Numbered from the stretch's first letter, positions 7,850 to 15,759 are shown. The stretch is 27,117 bases of DNA from an uncultured bacterium (GCA_905215755.1 CAJMRE010000029.1:1-27117), one strand, 5' to 3'. Numbers and translations: made by a program. Notes: generated from the sequence alone by a model not told the origin.

Positions 7850-7890
7850 GTTGAACCCCTTTGCGGCCGGCATGACCGCATCTTAACCCT

Positions 7891-7902
7891 AAAGGTACCT
7901 TT
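7891..7902. promoter_or_regulatory. perfect 12-bp palindrome between pstB and phoB
   Basis: AAAGGTACCTTT is a perfect dyad in the 64-bp gap between the pstB stop and the phoB start. It could be a regulator site or a weak processing or termination structure. No clear phosphate box repeat is visible around it. Confidence 0.3.
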
Positions 7903-7913
7903 TCTAGATGGTA

Positions 7914-8789
7914 TCAGCCAAAACGTCCCGTCAAATAATCCGCCGTGCGCGGATCGGTCGGATTCTTGAAGAGTTGCGCGGTGGGCGCGTGCTCCACCAG
8001 CTCACCCAGCAAAAAGAATGCGACCGAATCGGAGATACGCGCCGCCTGCTGCATATTGTGCGTAACGACCACGAGCGTGCAGGTCTCTTTGAGCTCGCAG
8101 GCCAGCTGCTCCACCACCAGCGTCGACACAGGGTCGAGTGCCGAGGTCGGCTCGTCCATCAGCAGAATGTCGGGCTGCACGGCAAGTGCGCGGGCGATGC
8201 ACAGACGCTGCTGCTGGCCGCCCGAAAGACCCAGACCCGACTCTTTGAGCTTGTCCTTGGCCTCGTCCCACAGGGCGGCGCGTCGCAGGGAGTCTTCGAC
8301 CAGCTCGTCGAGCACGACGCGATCGCGCACTCCCATTCCGCGCGGACCATACGCGACGTTGTCGTAGATGCTCATGGGAAACGGGTTGGGGCGCTGGAAC
8401 ACCATGCCCACGCGCTGGCGAAGGCGGCAGATGTCGTAGTCGCCCAGGATATCTTGACCATCGAGCGCAATCTTGCCCTCGATTCGGCAGTCCTTGATGC
8501 CGTCGTTCATGCGGTTAAAGCAGCGCAGCAACGTGGACTTTCCGCAGCCCGAAGGCCCGATGAACGAGGTAATCTGCTTGTCGCGGATCTTGATATTCAC
8601 GTCCTTGAGCGCATGGTGGTCGCCATAGAACAGGTCGAGGCCCTCAACATCGATTCGCGTCGGCGAGGCGGCAAGATCCTCTGCCGTGGGGCGAGTCGCA
8701 TCCCCAACCTCGCGCTCGTGCGCGGCCTCGGCCTGCGCTTTCATGAGTTCTTCAAGCTCCGTGGGCTCCACAGCCGCAGCAGCCGTCAT
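7914..8789 (-). CDS. pstB: phosphate ABC transporter ATP-binding protein PstB
   Basis: The ATPase that drives high-affinity phosphate uptake through the PstC-PstA channel. The 291-residue protein has Walker A at 78-85 (GPSGCGKS), a PstB-typical Q-loop region (GMVFQRPNPFPMSIYDNVAYGPR), signature LSGGQQQR from 188, Walker B and D-loop ILLMDEPTSALDP (208-220) and the H-loop VVVTHNMQQAARISD. An extra N-terminal stretch of about 45 residues, rich in Ala and Glu, makes it longer than the usual 250. The ATG at 8789 has GGAGG 8 bp upstream. No pstS, pstC, pstA or phoU lies nearby, so the ATPase is split from its permease and sits directly upstream of phoB-phoR. Confidence 0.95.
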   Translation of the reverse strand: MTAAAAVEPTELEELMKAQAEAAHEREVGDATRPTAEDLAASPTRIDVEGLDLFYGDHHALKDVNIKIRDKQITSFIGPSGCGKSTLLRCFNRMNDGIKDCRIEGKIALDGQDILGDYDICRLRQRVGMVFQRPNPFPMSIYDNVAYGPRGMGVRDRVVLDELVEDSLRRAALWDEAKDKLKESGLGLSGGQQQRLCIARALAVQPDILLMDEPTSALDPVSTLVVEQLACELKETCTLVVVTHNMQQAARISDSVAFFLLGELVEHAPTAQLFKNPTDPRTADYLTGRFG

Positions 8790-8892
8790 ACCGCATACCT
8801 CCACATCGATATCAATTCAGCAGTATCGATAGTAGGAATCGCGGCTCATATGCACGTGAGCGCATTGTCAAGTGTTTGTAAGGGCACACTGG

Positions 8893-10131
8893 CTATGCGG
8901 CGGGCAGCTCGATGGTGAATATCGTGTGTTCGGGCGTCGATTCACATGCAACGGTACCGCCGTGCGCGCATACGATCTCCTTGGCGATGGCAAGCCCCAG
9001 TCCAGCGCCGCCGCGATTGGTCGCACGCGCCGCATCCAGGCGATAGAACTTCTCAAAGATCACCTTGAGCTTTGCCTCAGGGATGGGATCGCCCTGATTG
9101 ATAAAGCGCACGCGCACGCCACCGCCGTCCCGGCGTCTGGCCTCGATCGTGATGGTCGAGCCCTCATAGCTATAGGCAATAGCGTTTTTCATGATGTTGT
9201 TGAACACGCGAGCCATTTTGTCGCCATCCACGAGCACCGTCAGGTCCTCGCGAATATCAACTTGGACTTCCTTATGCTGCTCGTTGAGGATGGGATAGAA
9301 CTCGTCAGTCACCTGAGCCAGCAGCAACCCCAGATCAACATAGCCGCGCGTGAGCACGATATCGTGGAAGTCAAAGCGCGTGATATCGAAGAACTCTTCG
9401 ATGAGCGTATCGAGCCGGTGCGCCTTGTCGAGCGCCACGCCCGTAAAGTGCGCACGTTGCTCAACCGGCAGCTCGGGAGCCTCTTGCAGCAGCGAAAGAT
9501 AGCCCACCACACTGGCAAGCGGGGTGCGTAGGTCATGTGCCAAGTACGTGACCAAATCGTCCTTGCGATGCGACTCGTCACGCAGAGCTTGCTGCACCTT
9601 GCGCTCACGGTCACGCACGCGGTTAAGGGCGCCCTCGACCTCCAAGAAGTCGCCGTCGATGTTATCCCAGGTGTCGGGGTGATCGATCAGGCGATCTTGA
9701 ATACGAGCGGCCAGCACACAATCGGCATGCTGCTCGCCCTGTTCGTAGCCCTGGTAGTACAGGGCGCGGCCACACAAGAACAGCACGCACGCGGCAAGCG
9801 CCAGCACAAAGCCAAGCATGTTGAATACAAAGCCGGCATCGAACAGCACCGGCCCTTCGATGCCGCCGAGCGCCATGGCGCCAATCGCCAACGTCATGGC
9901 CCACGCGGCGCCGCCAATCACCATGCAGCGGCGCACGATCTCAAATCGATCGATCAGCAAAAAGCCGGCAAGCAGCACCGTCAAGATTCCGGCGATGTTG
10001 TCGATGCCAATCAGCAGCAGGCTCAGCAAAAAGAGCAGCACCGTTGCAAGCGCGCGGTTGTCGACGACCGACCTCACGTATTCAAAGAGCCGATCGGGTA
10101 CCTCGAATGCCTGCCTATCGTCTTTTGTCAT
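8893..10131 (-). CDS. VanS-like sensor histidine kinase with a membrane-embedded sensor
   Basis: A 412-residue histidine kinase. Its N-terminal 125 residues are hydrophobic, with about four membrane segments (roughly 27-43, 47-61, 70-90, 101-121) and only short loops. It therefore lacks an extracellular sensing domain and probably reads a signal in or at the membrane. A linker helix leads to the H-box DLVTYLAHDLRTPLASVVGY (H199), the N-box NNIMKNAIAYS, a VanS-type G1 box with NQG instead of DxG, and the G2 box GGAGLGLAI. GTG (10137) and ATG (10131) starts are in frame; ATG is preferred because GGGGA lies at better spacing. It follows its response regulator by about 25 bp. Confidence 0.88.
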   Translation of the reverse strand: MTKDDRQAFEVPDRLFEYVRSVVDNRALATVLLFLLSLLLIGIDNIAGILTVLLAGFLLIDRFEIVRRCMVIGGAAWAMTLAIGAMALGGIEGPVLFDAGFVFNMLGFVLALAACVLFLCGRALYYQGYEQGEQHADCVLAARIQDRLIDHPDTWDNIDGDFLEVEGALNRVRDRERKVQQALRDESHRKDDLVTYLAHDLRTPLASVVGYLSLLQEAPELPVEQRAHFTGVALDKAHRLDTLIEEFFDITRFDFHDIVLTRGYVDLGLLLAQVTDEFYPILNEQHKEVQVDIREDLTVLVDGDKMARVFNNIMKNAIAYSYEGSTITIEARRRDGGGVRVRFINQGDPIPEAKLKVIFEKFYRLDAARATNRGGAGLGLAIAKEIVCAHGGTVACESTPEHTIFTIELPAA

Positions 10132-10156
10132 ATCCACTTCCCCACCATCAAAGGCG

Positions 10157-10852
10157 CTATTCGATGATGTAGCCGACGCCCCAGACGTTTTTGATAAAGC
10201 GTGGCTTTTGTGCGTCGTCGCCGATTTTTTCGCGCAAGTGGCGAATGTGCACCATCACCGTATTGTTGGAGCCGGGCATAAAATCCTCGCTCCACACCGC
10301 GCGGAACAGGTCCTCCACGGCCACCACGCTGCCGCGATGCTCGACCAGATACAGCAAGATTGAATACTCGGTGGGTGTGAGGCGTACCGGTGCACCGTCC
10401 ACCGTCACGGAACGAGCGTCGCGGTTGATCTCCAAGCCGTCGAGCTGAATGGTCGGCGACTCGGCCGCCTGTGCACGGCTACCGTAGCTGGTGTAGCGGC
10501 GAAGCTGAGCGTGCACGCGCGCGATGAGCTCCAGCGGACGGAACGGCTTAACCACGTAATCGTCCGCGCCAAGCGAAAGGCCCCCGATCTTGTCTTGCTG
10601 GGCATCGCGCGCCGTCAGCATGATCACGGGATAGGTATGGCTGGAACGGATCGTACGCAGCAGCTCAAACCCATCGATATCGGGCAGCATGACATCTAGC
10701 AGCGCCAAATCGAACTCCTGCTCCAAAATCGCCTTGGCAGCATCGGCCCCGCTATAGGCAATCTGGACATCAAAGCCCTCTTTTGTAAGGTAGATGCCAA
10801 CCAAGTCGGCGATGGCCTTTTCGTCATCAACTACCAGTATGCGCTCGTTCAT
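10157..10852 (-). CDS. VanR-like OmpR-family response regulator
   Basis: A 231-residue transcription regulator. The receiver domain has acidic residues D9/D10, phospho-acceptor D53 (LALLDVMLPD), a conserved Thr in VIMLTARD and Lys in YVVKPFRP. The winged-helix domain shows LTPTEYSILLYLVEH, VWSEDFMPGSNNTVMVHIRHLREKI and ends in VWGVGYIIE, close to VanR/YycF-like regulators. The ATG at 10852 is preceded by a strong GAGAGGAG. It is the first gene of a two-gene operon with the VanS-like kinase and is transcribed divergently from the D,D-carboxypeptidase gene. Control of that cell-wall gene is a natural inference. Confidence 0.9.
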   Translation of the reverse strand: MNERILVVDDEKAIADLVGIYLTKEGFDVQIAYSGADAAKAILEQEFDLALLDVMLPDIDGFELLRTIRSSHTYPVIMLTARDAQQDKIGGLSLGADDYVVKPFRPLELIARVHAQLRRYTSYGSRAQAAESPTIQLDGLEINRDARSVTVDGAPVRLTPTEYSILLYLVEHRGSVVAVEDLFRAVWSEDFMPGSNNTVMVHIRHLREKIGDDAQKPRFIKNVWGVGYIIE

Positions 10853-10887
10853 GCGTGCTCCTCTCGCGCTCCATTATGCCCGAGGCA

Positions 10888-10932
10888 GTGTGCGCCACAC
10901 ACAACAAGCGCGGGCGATTAAGTCGACCTTAA
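10888..10932. promoter_or_regulatory. two small dyads in the shared regulator/carboxypeptidase control region
   Basis: GTGTG-CGC-CACAC (10888-10900) and TTAAG-TCGAC-CTTAA (10918-10932) are inverted repeats in the 200-bp gap between the divergent regulator and carboxypeptidase genes. They are plausible binding sites for the VanR-like protein. The rest of the gap up to 11051 includes TTGTCC and TACTTT 16 bp apart near 10988-11015, a weak candidate promoter for the plus-strand gene. Confidence 0.3.
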
Positions 10933-11051
10933 GCACCTATATGTCCGTTCGGGCGCAGACATGGGCCGCGCACGCCCGCGCACTGATTGTCCGCGCCGGT
11001 AAACGATATACTTTGAACTCTAAAGAGACCATCCCGTCGAAAGCGAAATCT

Positions 11052-12392
11052 GTGAAGACCCTTAGTTCTCTTGTAAAGCGCTCCGCGCAACTGACCACCG
11101 GCATTGCCTGCGCTCTCGCCCTTGCTGCCGGTGCGCCGTCTATCGCCAATGCCCAGGTGCTTACGACCGATATCGTTTGCGGTAAGACCGCCGACGCCCG
11201 CGGCATCACGGCCGATAATCTGCCCGATATCGATGCGACCAACGCCATCGTCATGAGTAAGGACGGTTCCATCTATTACGCCCGCAGTGCCGACGAGCAG
11301 GTCAAGATCGCCTCAATCACCAAGGTCATGACCGCAATCTTGACCATCGAGAACTGCAAGATGGACGAGAAGGTCACGGTGAGCAGCGCCGCGGCAACCG
11401 TGGGCAATTCGACCGCCGGCCTGCTCGAAGGCGACGAGCTCACAGTGGAACAGGCCCTGCGCGGTCTGATGATTCCCTCGGGCAATGACGCCGCCATCGT
11501 GCTTGCCGAGCATGTGGGCAAAAAGATCGACCCCAAGACCAAAGATGCTGAGGCCACGTTTGTCAAGGCCATGAACGAGCGCGCTAAAGAGCTCGGCTGC
11601 ACGGGAACTCTTTTTGAGAATCCGCACGGTCTGGACTTTGATGAGTGGGCCGGCGACATGCACTCGACCGCGCACGATGCGGCCCTGATGATGCAGGAAG
11701 CAATGAAGAGCGATGCGTTCCGCGAGATCGTGGCGAGCGATGATTCCTGGATTGAGGTTACAGGCGCCGATGGCTCCGACCACTCACATTCAATGGATAC
11801 GCACAACGAGCTGCTGGGGCAGGACGGCAATATCGGCGGCAAGACCGGCACTACCGACGATGCCGGCTACTGCTTTACGGCAGCCTACGACCGCGATGGC
11901 GACGAGACCTATACTGTCGTTTTGAACTCCAGCACCAACGACCAGCGCTTTGCCGACACGGCCGCCCTTGCCAACTGGTACTACGGCCACAAGGTGACGG
12001 TTGCGATCGCCAACACGCAGGAAAAGACCGCCAACGGCAATCCGCTCATCGCGCGCATAAGCCAGACCGACTGGACGGACAAGACGATCGACGCCACACT
12101 CGCCGATCCCGCAGCTCAGGCGACCATCTTTTCGCTTGCCGGAGAAGTAACCGAAAAGGTTGCCTACGATGACCTTTCGGGCACGGTGCATGTGGGCGAC
12201 AAAGTAGGTAGCCTCACGCTCAAACAAGACGGCATCAAGGTCGTTGTCACGGATTTGGTTGCCGATGAGGAAGGCTCGGGGCCGAATCCCATTGAATGGC
12301 TTCTTGTGAAGCTCGACCGCCTGAGTCGTCGCATCGAAAACCGTCCGCTTGCGGCAGAAAGCGAAACCGTAGCCAAGGCACCCGAGGTGTAG
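11052..12392 (+). CDS. D-alanyl-D-alanine carboxypeptidase (PBP5/DacA-type)
   Basis: An exported peptidase that trims the terminal D-Ala from peptidoglycan pentapeptides, limiting cross-linking. From a GTG at 11052 the 446-residue protein begins with a clear signal peptide (MKTLSSLVKRSAQ, then a hydrophobic stretch) and a likely cleavage after ANA34. The S11 family active-site motifs are present: S88-I-T-K91, S143-G-N145 and K264-T-G266. A beta-rich C-terminal domain (about 355-420) resembles PBP5 domain 2. Longer in-frame starts back to 10794 would bury the signal peptide and overlap the divergent regulator, so they are rejected. The ribosome binding site (AAAGCG) is weak. No C-terminal membrane helix is evident. 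Confidence 0.93.
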   Translation: MKTLSSLVKRSAQLTTGIACALALAAGAPSIANAQVLTTDIVCGKTADARGITADNLPDIDATNAIVMSKDGSIYYARSADEQVKIASITKVMTAILTIENCKMDEKVTVSSAAATVGNSTAGLLEGDELTVEQALRGLMIPSGNDAAIVLAEHVGKKIDPKTKDAEATFVKAMNERAKELGCTGTLFENPHGLDFDEWAGDMHSTAHDAALMMQEAMKSDAFREIVASDDSWIEVTGADGSDHSHSMDTHNELLGQDGNIGGKTGTTDDAGYCFTAAYDRDGDETYTVVLNSSTNDQRFADTAALANWYYGHKVTVAIANTQEKTANGNPLIARISQTDWTDKTIDATLADPAAQATIFSLAGEVTEKVAYDDLSGTVHVGDKVGSLTLKQDGIKVVVTDLVADEEGSGPNPIEWLLVKLDRLSRRIENRPLAAESETVAKAPEV

Positions 12393-12416
12393 GATCGAAG
12401 AACAATACGCTCGCTG

Positions 12417-12448
12417 AAAGGAGACGTCCGAAAGGATGCCTCCTTTTT
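12417..12448 (+). terminator. terminator of the D,D-carboxypeptidase gene
   Basis: AAAGGAG pairs with CTCCTTT and continues through one mismatch into CGTCC/GGATG, closed by a GAAA tetraloop. TTTTT follows directly on the plus strand. It lies 25 bp after the stop codon. Confidence 0.85.
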
Positions 12449-12450
12449 GA

Positions 12451-12467
12451 GGGTTCGAATCCCCAGC
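12451..12467 (+). repeat. inverted 17-bp copy of the tRNA-Ser T-arm
   Basis: These 17 bp are the exact reverse complement of 12533-12549, the T-arm and start of the acceptor stem of the neighbouring minus-strand tRNA-Ser. The motif continues to CCGCCA, so it looks like the 3' end of a tRNA in plus orientation, placed just beyond the tRNA-Ser terminator. The same layout occurs behind the other tRNA genes of this window. Confidence 0.7.
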
Positions 12468-12483
12468 CGCCATTCTTGATAAT

Positions 12484-12508
12484 AAAAAAGGGCCCCAAAT
12501 GGGACCCT
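12484..12508 (-). terminator. terminator of tRNA-Ser
   Basis: On the minus strand AGGGTCCC pairs with GGGGCCCT (one G-U pair) around a short loop, followed by a run of Ts. It lies about 15 nt past the tRNA 3' end. Confidence 0.85.
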
Positions 12509-12523
12509 TCTACAAATTCATAC

Positions 12524-12614
12524 TGGCGGAGAGCTGGGGATTCGAACCCCAGATGCCCTTTTGGGGCATACTCGCTTAGCAGGCGAGCACCTTCGGCCTC
12601 TCGGTCAGCTCTCC
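12524..12614 (-). tRNA. tRNA-Ser(GCT)
   Basis: The 91-nt sequence has acceptor stem GGAGAGC/GCTCTCC and encoded CCA (12524-12526). The anticodon stem-loop CTCGC-CTGCTAA-GCGAG gives anticodon GCT. A long variable arm (TGCCCCAAAAGGGCA) typical of class II tRNAs and the T-arm with GGTTCGAATCC complete it. It reads serine codons AGC/AGU. Confidence 0.97.
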
Positions 12615-12628
12615 GTAACAGCCGTTCT

Positions 12629-12657
12629 ATAGTAACCAAACAGCCGAAGTTGAGCAA
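12629..12657 (-). promoter_or_regulatory. promoter of tRNA-Ser
   Basis: TTGCTC (12652-12657) and TACTAT (12629-12634) on the minus strand are 17 bp apart and end 14 bp before the tRNA 5' end. Confidence 0.7.
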
Positions 12658-12708
12658 GAGGGAATTTTCTAATTGCCTAGCGGCCTTTCCTCCTTGCAGT
12701 TTTCGCCC

Positions 12709-15150
12709 CTACCCCAGCGAGCGATTGAGGGAGCCGAGCTCATCGTTGCCCATGGTGCGCCACATTTGGAAGATGCAGACGCGCGCCAGGAAAAAGAAGC
12801 CGCTATCGACCAACTGCACGGCAGCATCCGCCAGCTGGTTGGCCACGGCGGACACGGGAGGCAATTCAAGCCCAGCCTTGCGGATGGTCTCGACGGCCTC
12901 CTCAAACGTCGGAGGCTCATTGACACCCATCTCATTCATAAGGCCCTGCATTTCCTCCAGTGCGTTGCTACCCGACTCCTCGCCGCGCGGTACCAGGCGG
13001 TAGCATGCCAGCGCGAGCTCGAGCTGGTCGCAGTTCCAATAGGCAAACGCCAAGCGATAGAACAGATAACCGATTGCGGAACGGTCGCTGGCAATGCGCA
13101 GGCCGTGGCGCGCCACCTCGATAATCTCGTCAAAGCGTTCCAGGCGCGCCAACACGTTGATGAGCGCAAAGTGCGATTGCATGGACGAGCGAGCCAGATC
13201 GTAAAGACGACGCACCTCGGGCAATGCCCGTTCAAAATCCTCCTGATCGGCGTAATAACTGCAGATCTCGTGCTGAGCAAAGTAGAGCGCGTCGGGAGCG
13301 CGCAGGATGCGCACCGAGCGATCTTCCTCCATTACCGGCAGCACCATACGCACCAGCTGGTTGTCGCAAAACTGCGTCTGAACCGGACCCGTTGCCAAAA
13401 GCTCGGCGACGGCGCACTTTGCCTCCAGCTCCTCAACAAGACGGGAGAAGCCCTCAAACGCACTTGCATGGTCAACTTTTACCTGCTCGCGCAACTCAAC
13501 GACGCGCGCCACATACGGGTCATCGTCCTCCTCCATGACCTCTAGCTCATCAGCCGTATCGGCAAGCAGCAGGTCGCGCAACGCCGGCGGCAGCGAACGG
13601 TGGTCGTCACGCGGGCGAGCGTGAACCTCCGCAGGCTCAATCGCATCCGGTGCGTCCGACTCATATGCCTCAAGCATGCGCTTGCACGGCATATCGTCCA
13701 TGTCCATGCTCTCAAGATCCTTGGCGACAGGCACGCAATTGGCCAGATAGGCCGCACGCCCAAAGGAATATGTTGCAATGACGCGCTCGCCCCGCTCGCC
13801 GTCGGGAGCCGCAATCTGAACATAGCAGCGCGAAATGCAGGCACCTGCGGCAAAACACGCCGCCGCAAGCGTAAGCGCCACGCGCGCGTCGTGCTCCGCG
13901 GCCCAAGTCGCGCGCATGTCCACGTCTAGCTCGCGCCAGACGTCATCCTGAGCGTCGTATTCACGTTGCGGCATGGCATCCACGACAGAGCGCCCAAACC
14001 GAACGAGCATAATCCCCTCGGCAACGTTTGCCCGATAGGTATAGTCGAGCCGTGTGACCACGTTGAGTGCCTCGACGATATGCGCGAAGCGGGTGCGCAC
14101 GTCCCACTCACCGCCCGGCTGACAAGTCACCGTCCCCGGTTTGGCCCATGGGTTATCGCTCGAGGTCGTATCGAGCAGTCGAGGAACATCGTTGGTCGTC
14201 TTGGCAATATGCCACGCGTCAAAGAGCGCACAACCCTCAAAGCTCGGCGAGGACGCCGCGGGGACCAATCCAGCCCCAATGCGCTCAAGGATGCCGGAGA
14301 GGCGGTTGAGATGGCACTCGACGGCAAGCAGCATGTCAATCTCGTCCTGGTCCAGCAGACTACGATCAAAATTGAGATAGAAAAGCTTTGAGCGGTCGAT
14401 GCGCGCTAGGCTCATTTCGGACTTGGCAGCAATGGTGCGCAGGCGGGGCAAGTCAATCTCGCTCATCAGGGCGGCGGCATAACGCTCGATACCGCTCGGA
14501 TTCTCGGCATGGTCAACACGGTAAAGCAGCGTCTCGATAGCATCGGGGAGCGGCGCCGTGTCAAAGCCCAAAAACACCTCGACCGGCTCGGGCAACTTTA
14601 CGAGTTTGATCTTGTCGACAGCGTTTTGCATGTCTGCATCGAGACCGTCGACGCCCGCCGTGTTCGCAATAGTGCTTTCGGAGTTGGCAAATATCACGTA
14701 GCGCAAGAACATCGAGGCCATAAACTCGCCGTAAGGAAGGGCGCGGGTCGAATTCCATGTCTCGAGGTCGGACTGCTCGCGCATGGGGCCTTCGGGAGAG
14801 CCGGCAGTTCGCGCACACGCGCGCATTGCTCCGTTGGCCTCCCTCACCATAATCTCGCCAATACTGGAATCGGACTCGTGAAGGACCAGCTCCATGTCGG
14901 GGTCCTCGGGCAACGGTGCTTCCCGAACAGGGCGGTCAACCTTATAAACCTTGCCCGACACGCTCACGTAGCCCAAGAGCGATATGTGGCTTTTGCCGAC
15001 GAATTCGACGACGTAGCACGACTCTTTAGGATCCTCGCCAAAGACTTTCCAGACAACACCATACGAGCGCCCCGCAGGCTGCTCGGGCATCGATGGAAAA
15101 CGCTTTTTGGGATCGAAAAACCTGAGCTTGTATGTCGGACGCTCTGCCAC
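12709..15150 (-). CDS. unrecognised 813-residue protein with TPR-like C-terminal repeats
   Basis: I do not recognise this protein. It starts at a GTG (15150) with AGGGTGA at good spacing. There is no signal peptide and no clear membrane segment, so it is probably cytosolic. The first 120 residues look like a beta-rich domain (YKLRFFDPKKRFP, SYGVVWKVFG, HISLLGYVSVSGKVYKV). A long helical middle follows, with acidic stretches around 540-570 (MEEDDDPYVARV). From about 620 on, repeated helical pairs of tetratricopeptide type occur (QHEICSYYADQEDFERALP, HFALINVLARLERFDEII, FYRLAFAYWNCDQLELALACY), suggesting protein-protein contacts. It stands alone between tRNA-Ser and the tRNA-Arg cluster. Codon use matches its neighbours, so recent transfer is not indicated. 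Confidence 0.8.
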   Translation of the reverse strand: MAERPTYKLRFFDPKKRFPSMPEQPAGRSYGVVWKVFGEDPKESCYVVEFVGKSHISLLGYVSVSGKVYKVDRPVREAPLPEDPDMELVLHESDSSIGEIMVREANGAMRACARTAGSPEGPMREQSDLETWNSTRALPYGEFMASMFLRYVIFANSESTIANTAGVDGLDADMQNAVDKIKLVKLPEPVEVFLGFDTAPLPDAIETLLYRVDHAENPSGIERYAAALMSEIDLPRLRTIAAKSEMSLARIDRSKLFYLNFDRSLLDQDEIDMLLAVECHLNRLSGILERIGAGLVPAASSPSFEGCALFDAWHIAKTTNDVPRLLDTTSSDNPWAKPGTVTCQPGGEWDVRTRFAHIVEALNVVTRLDYTYRANVAEGIMLVRFGRSVVDAMPQREYDAQDDVWRELDVDMRATWAAEHDARVALTLAAACFAAGACISRCYVQIAAPDGERGERVIATYSFGRAAYLANCVPVAKDLESMDMDDMPCKRMLEAYESDAPDAIEPAEVHARPRDDHRSLPPALRDLLLADTADELEVMEEDDDPYVARVVELREQVKVDHASAFEGFSRLVEELEAKCAVAELLATGPVQTQFCDNQLVRMVLPVMEEDRSVRILRAPDALYFAQHEICSYYADQEDFERALPEVRRLYDLARSSMQSHFALINVLARLERFDEIIEVARHGLRIASDRSAIGYLFYRLAFAYWNCDQLELALACYRLVPRGEESGSNALEEMQGLMNEMGVNEPPTFEEAVETIRKAGLELPPVSAVANQLADAAVQLVDSGFFFLARVCIFQMWRTMGNDELGSLNRSLG

Positions 15151-15250
15151 GAAATATCACCCTGATCGGTCGTCTAGAGAAGGAGCGGTCGCGGATGGGC
15201 CGCGACACCTACTCGGAATCTTACACGAGTCGATAAGAAATAGTCCGCTT

Positions 15251-15295
15251 CACGCTCGCGCCTCGACCGAGGTTCGAATCCATGCATGGTTGTCA
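15251..15295 (+). repeat. solo right end of the tRNA-associated element, behind tRNA-Arg 1
   Basis: CACGCTCGCGCCTCGACCGA and the following GGTTCGAATCC match, almost base for base, the right end of the full element at 15590-15718. The hairpin-rich core is absent. GGTTCGAATCC is an inverted copy of the tRNA-Arg T-arm. Confidence 0.7.
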
Positions 15296-15324
15296 AAAAG
15301 AAAAGCCCCCGTTTCCGGAGGCTT
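15296..15324 (-). terminator. terminator of tRNA-Arg 1
   Basis: On the minus strand AAGCCTCCG pairs with CGGGGGCTT around GAAA, followed by TTCTTTTT. Confidence 0.85.
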
Positions 15325-15334
15325 CAAGCTCAAG

Positions 15335-15411
15335 TGGTGCGGCGTATAGGATTCGAACCTATGACGTTCTGATTCGTAGTCAGACCCTCTATCCAGCTGA
15401 GGTAACGCCGC
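15335..15411 (-). tRNA. tRNA-Arg(ACG), copy 1
   Basis: 77 nt including encoded CCA. Acceptor stem GCGGCGT/ACGCCGC, anticodon loop CTACGAA with anticodon ACG, and T-arm ATAGG-TTCGAAT-CCTAT. A34 is expected to be converted to inosine so that the tRNA reads CGU/CGC/CGA. It is the leftmost of three near-identical copies. Confidence 0.98.
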
Positions 15412-15423
15412 GACTTGTTGATT

Positions 15424-15452
15424 ATTATGCACAGGGACTGAATAATGGTCAA
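15424..15452 (-). promoter_or_regulatory. promoter of tRNA-Arg 1
   Basis: TTGACC (15447-15452) and CATAAT (15424-15429) with a 17-bp spacer, 12 bp before the tRNA 5' end. Confidence 0.8.
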
Positions 15453-15528
15453 GCATTTTTTCAAAAAAAGTTATTGAATTTGATTTTTACTCATTTGGGA
15501 CACTTGGCGCGATCTTCGACGCATCGCG

Positions 15529-15589
15529 ATATAAGAAAAGCCCCCGTTGCCGGGAGCTTCAAGATCAATTGGTGCGGCGTATAGGATTC
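15529..15589 (-). pseudogene. displaced tRNA-Arg 3' tail plus terminator
   Basis: These 61 bp are identical to 15719-15779, which holds the terminator, CCA end, acceptor 3' strand and half T-arm of tRNA-Arg copy 2. Here the tRNA sequence stops within the T-loop (after GGATTC on the plus strand) and continues into the hairpin-rich element. It is a tRNA fragment without the rest of the gene. Confidence 0.85.
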
Positions 15590-15718
15590 CGCGCATCCGC
15601 TTCGCGGATCCGCGCCGGCTTCGCCCGCCTGCCGGCGTGCTCGCCCGCTCGCTAAAAACGCTTCGCGTTTTCTTTACGCTCGCGCCTCGACCGAGGTTCG
15701 AATCTCCGCAATGCTCCC
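15590..15718. mobile_element. hairpin-rich tRNA-associated element, Arg copy
   Basis: A 129-bp non-coding block contains, in order, hairpins ATCCGC-TTC-GCGGAT, GCCGGC/GCCGGC around a short loop, and AAAACGC-TTC-GCGTTTT, then CCTCG-AC-CGAGG. It ends in GGTTCGAATC, an inverted copy of the tRNA-Arg T-arm. The core is about 93% identical by eye, without gaps, to the core at 20805-20935 next to tRNA-Leu. It encodes no protein. With the following terminator and tail it forms a unit with a 190-bp period. Confidence 0.7.
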
Positions 15719-15723
15719 ATATA

Positions 15724-15749
15724 AGAAAAGCCCCCGTTGCCGGGAGCTT
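15724..15749 (-). terminator. terminator of tRNA-Arg 2
   Basis: Minus-strand stem AAGCTCCCG/CGGGGGCTT with loop GCAA, followed by TTCTTAT. Its exact duplicate lies 190 bp to the left in the displaced tail. Confidence 0.8.
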
Positions 15750-15759
15750 CAAGATCAAT

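Noticed and set aside
6437..7969. 510-codon plus-strand open frame opposite phoR, phoB and the end of pstB
   Set aside because: It spans several real genes on the other strand, has no ribosome binding site and an Arg/His/Gln-rich composition typical of antisense frames.
10794..11051. N-terminal extension of the D,D-carboxypeptidase
   Set aside because: It would overlap the divergent regulator gene and hide a clean signal peptide that starts at the GTG at 11052.
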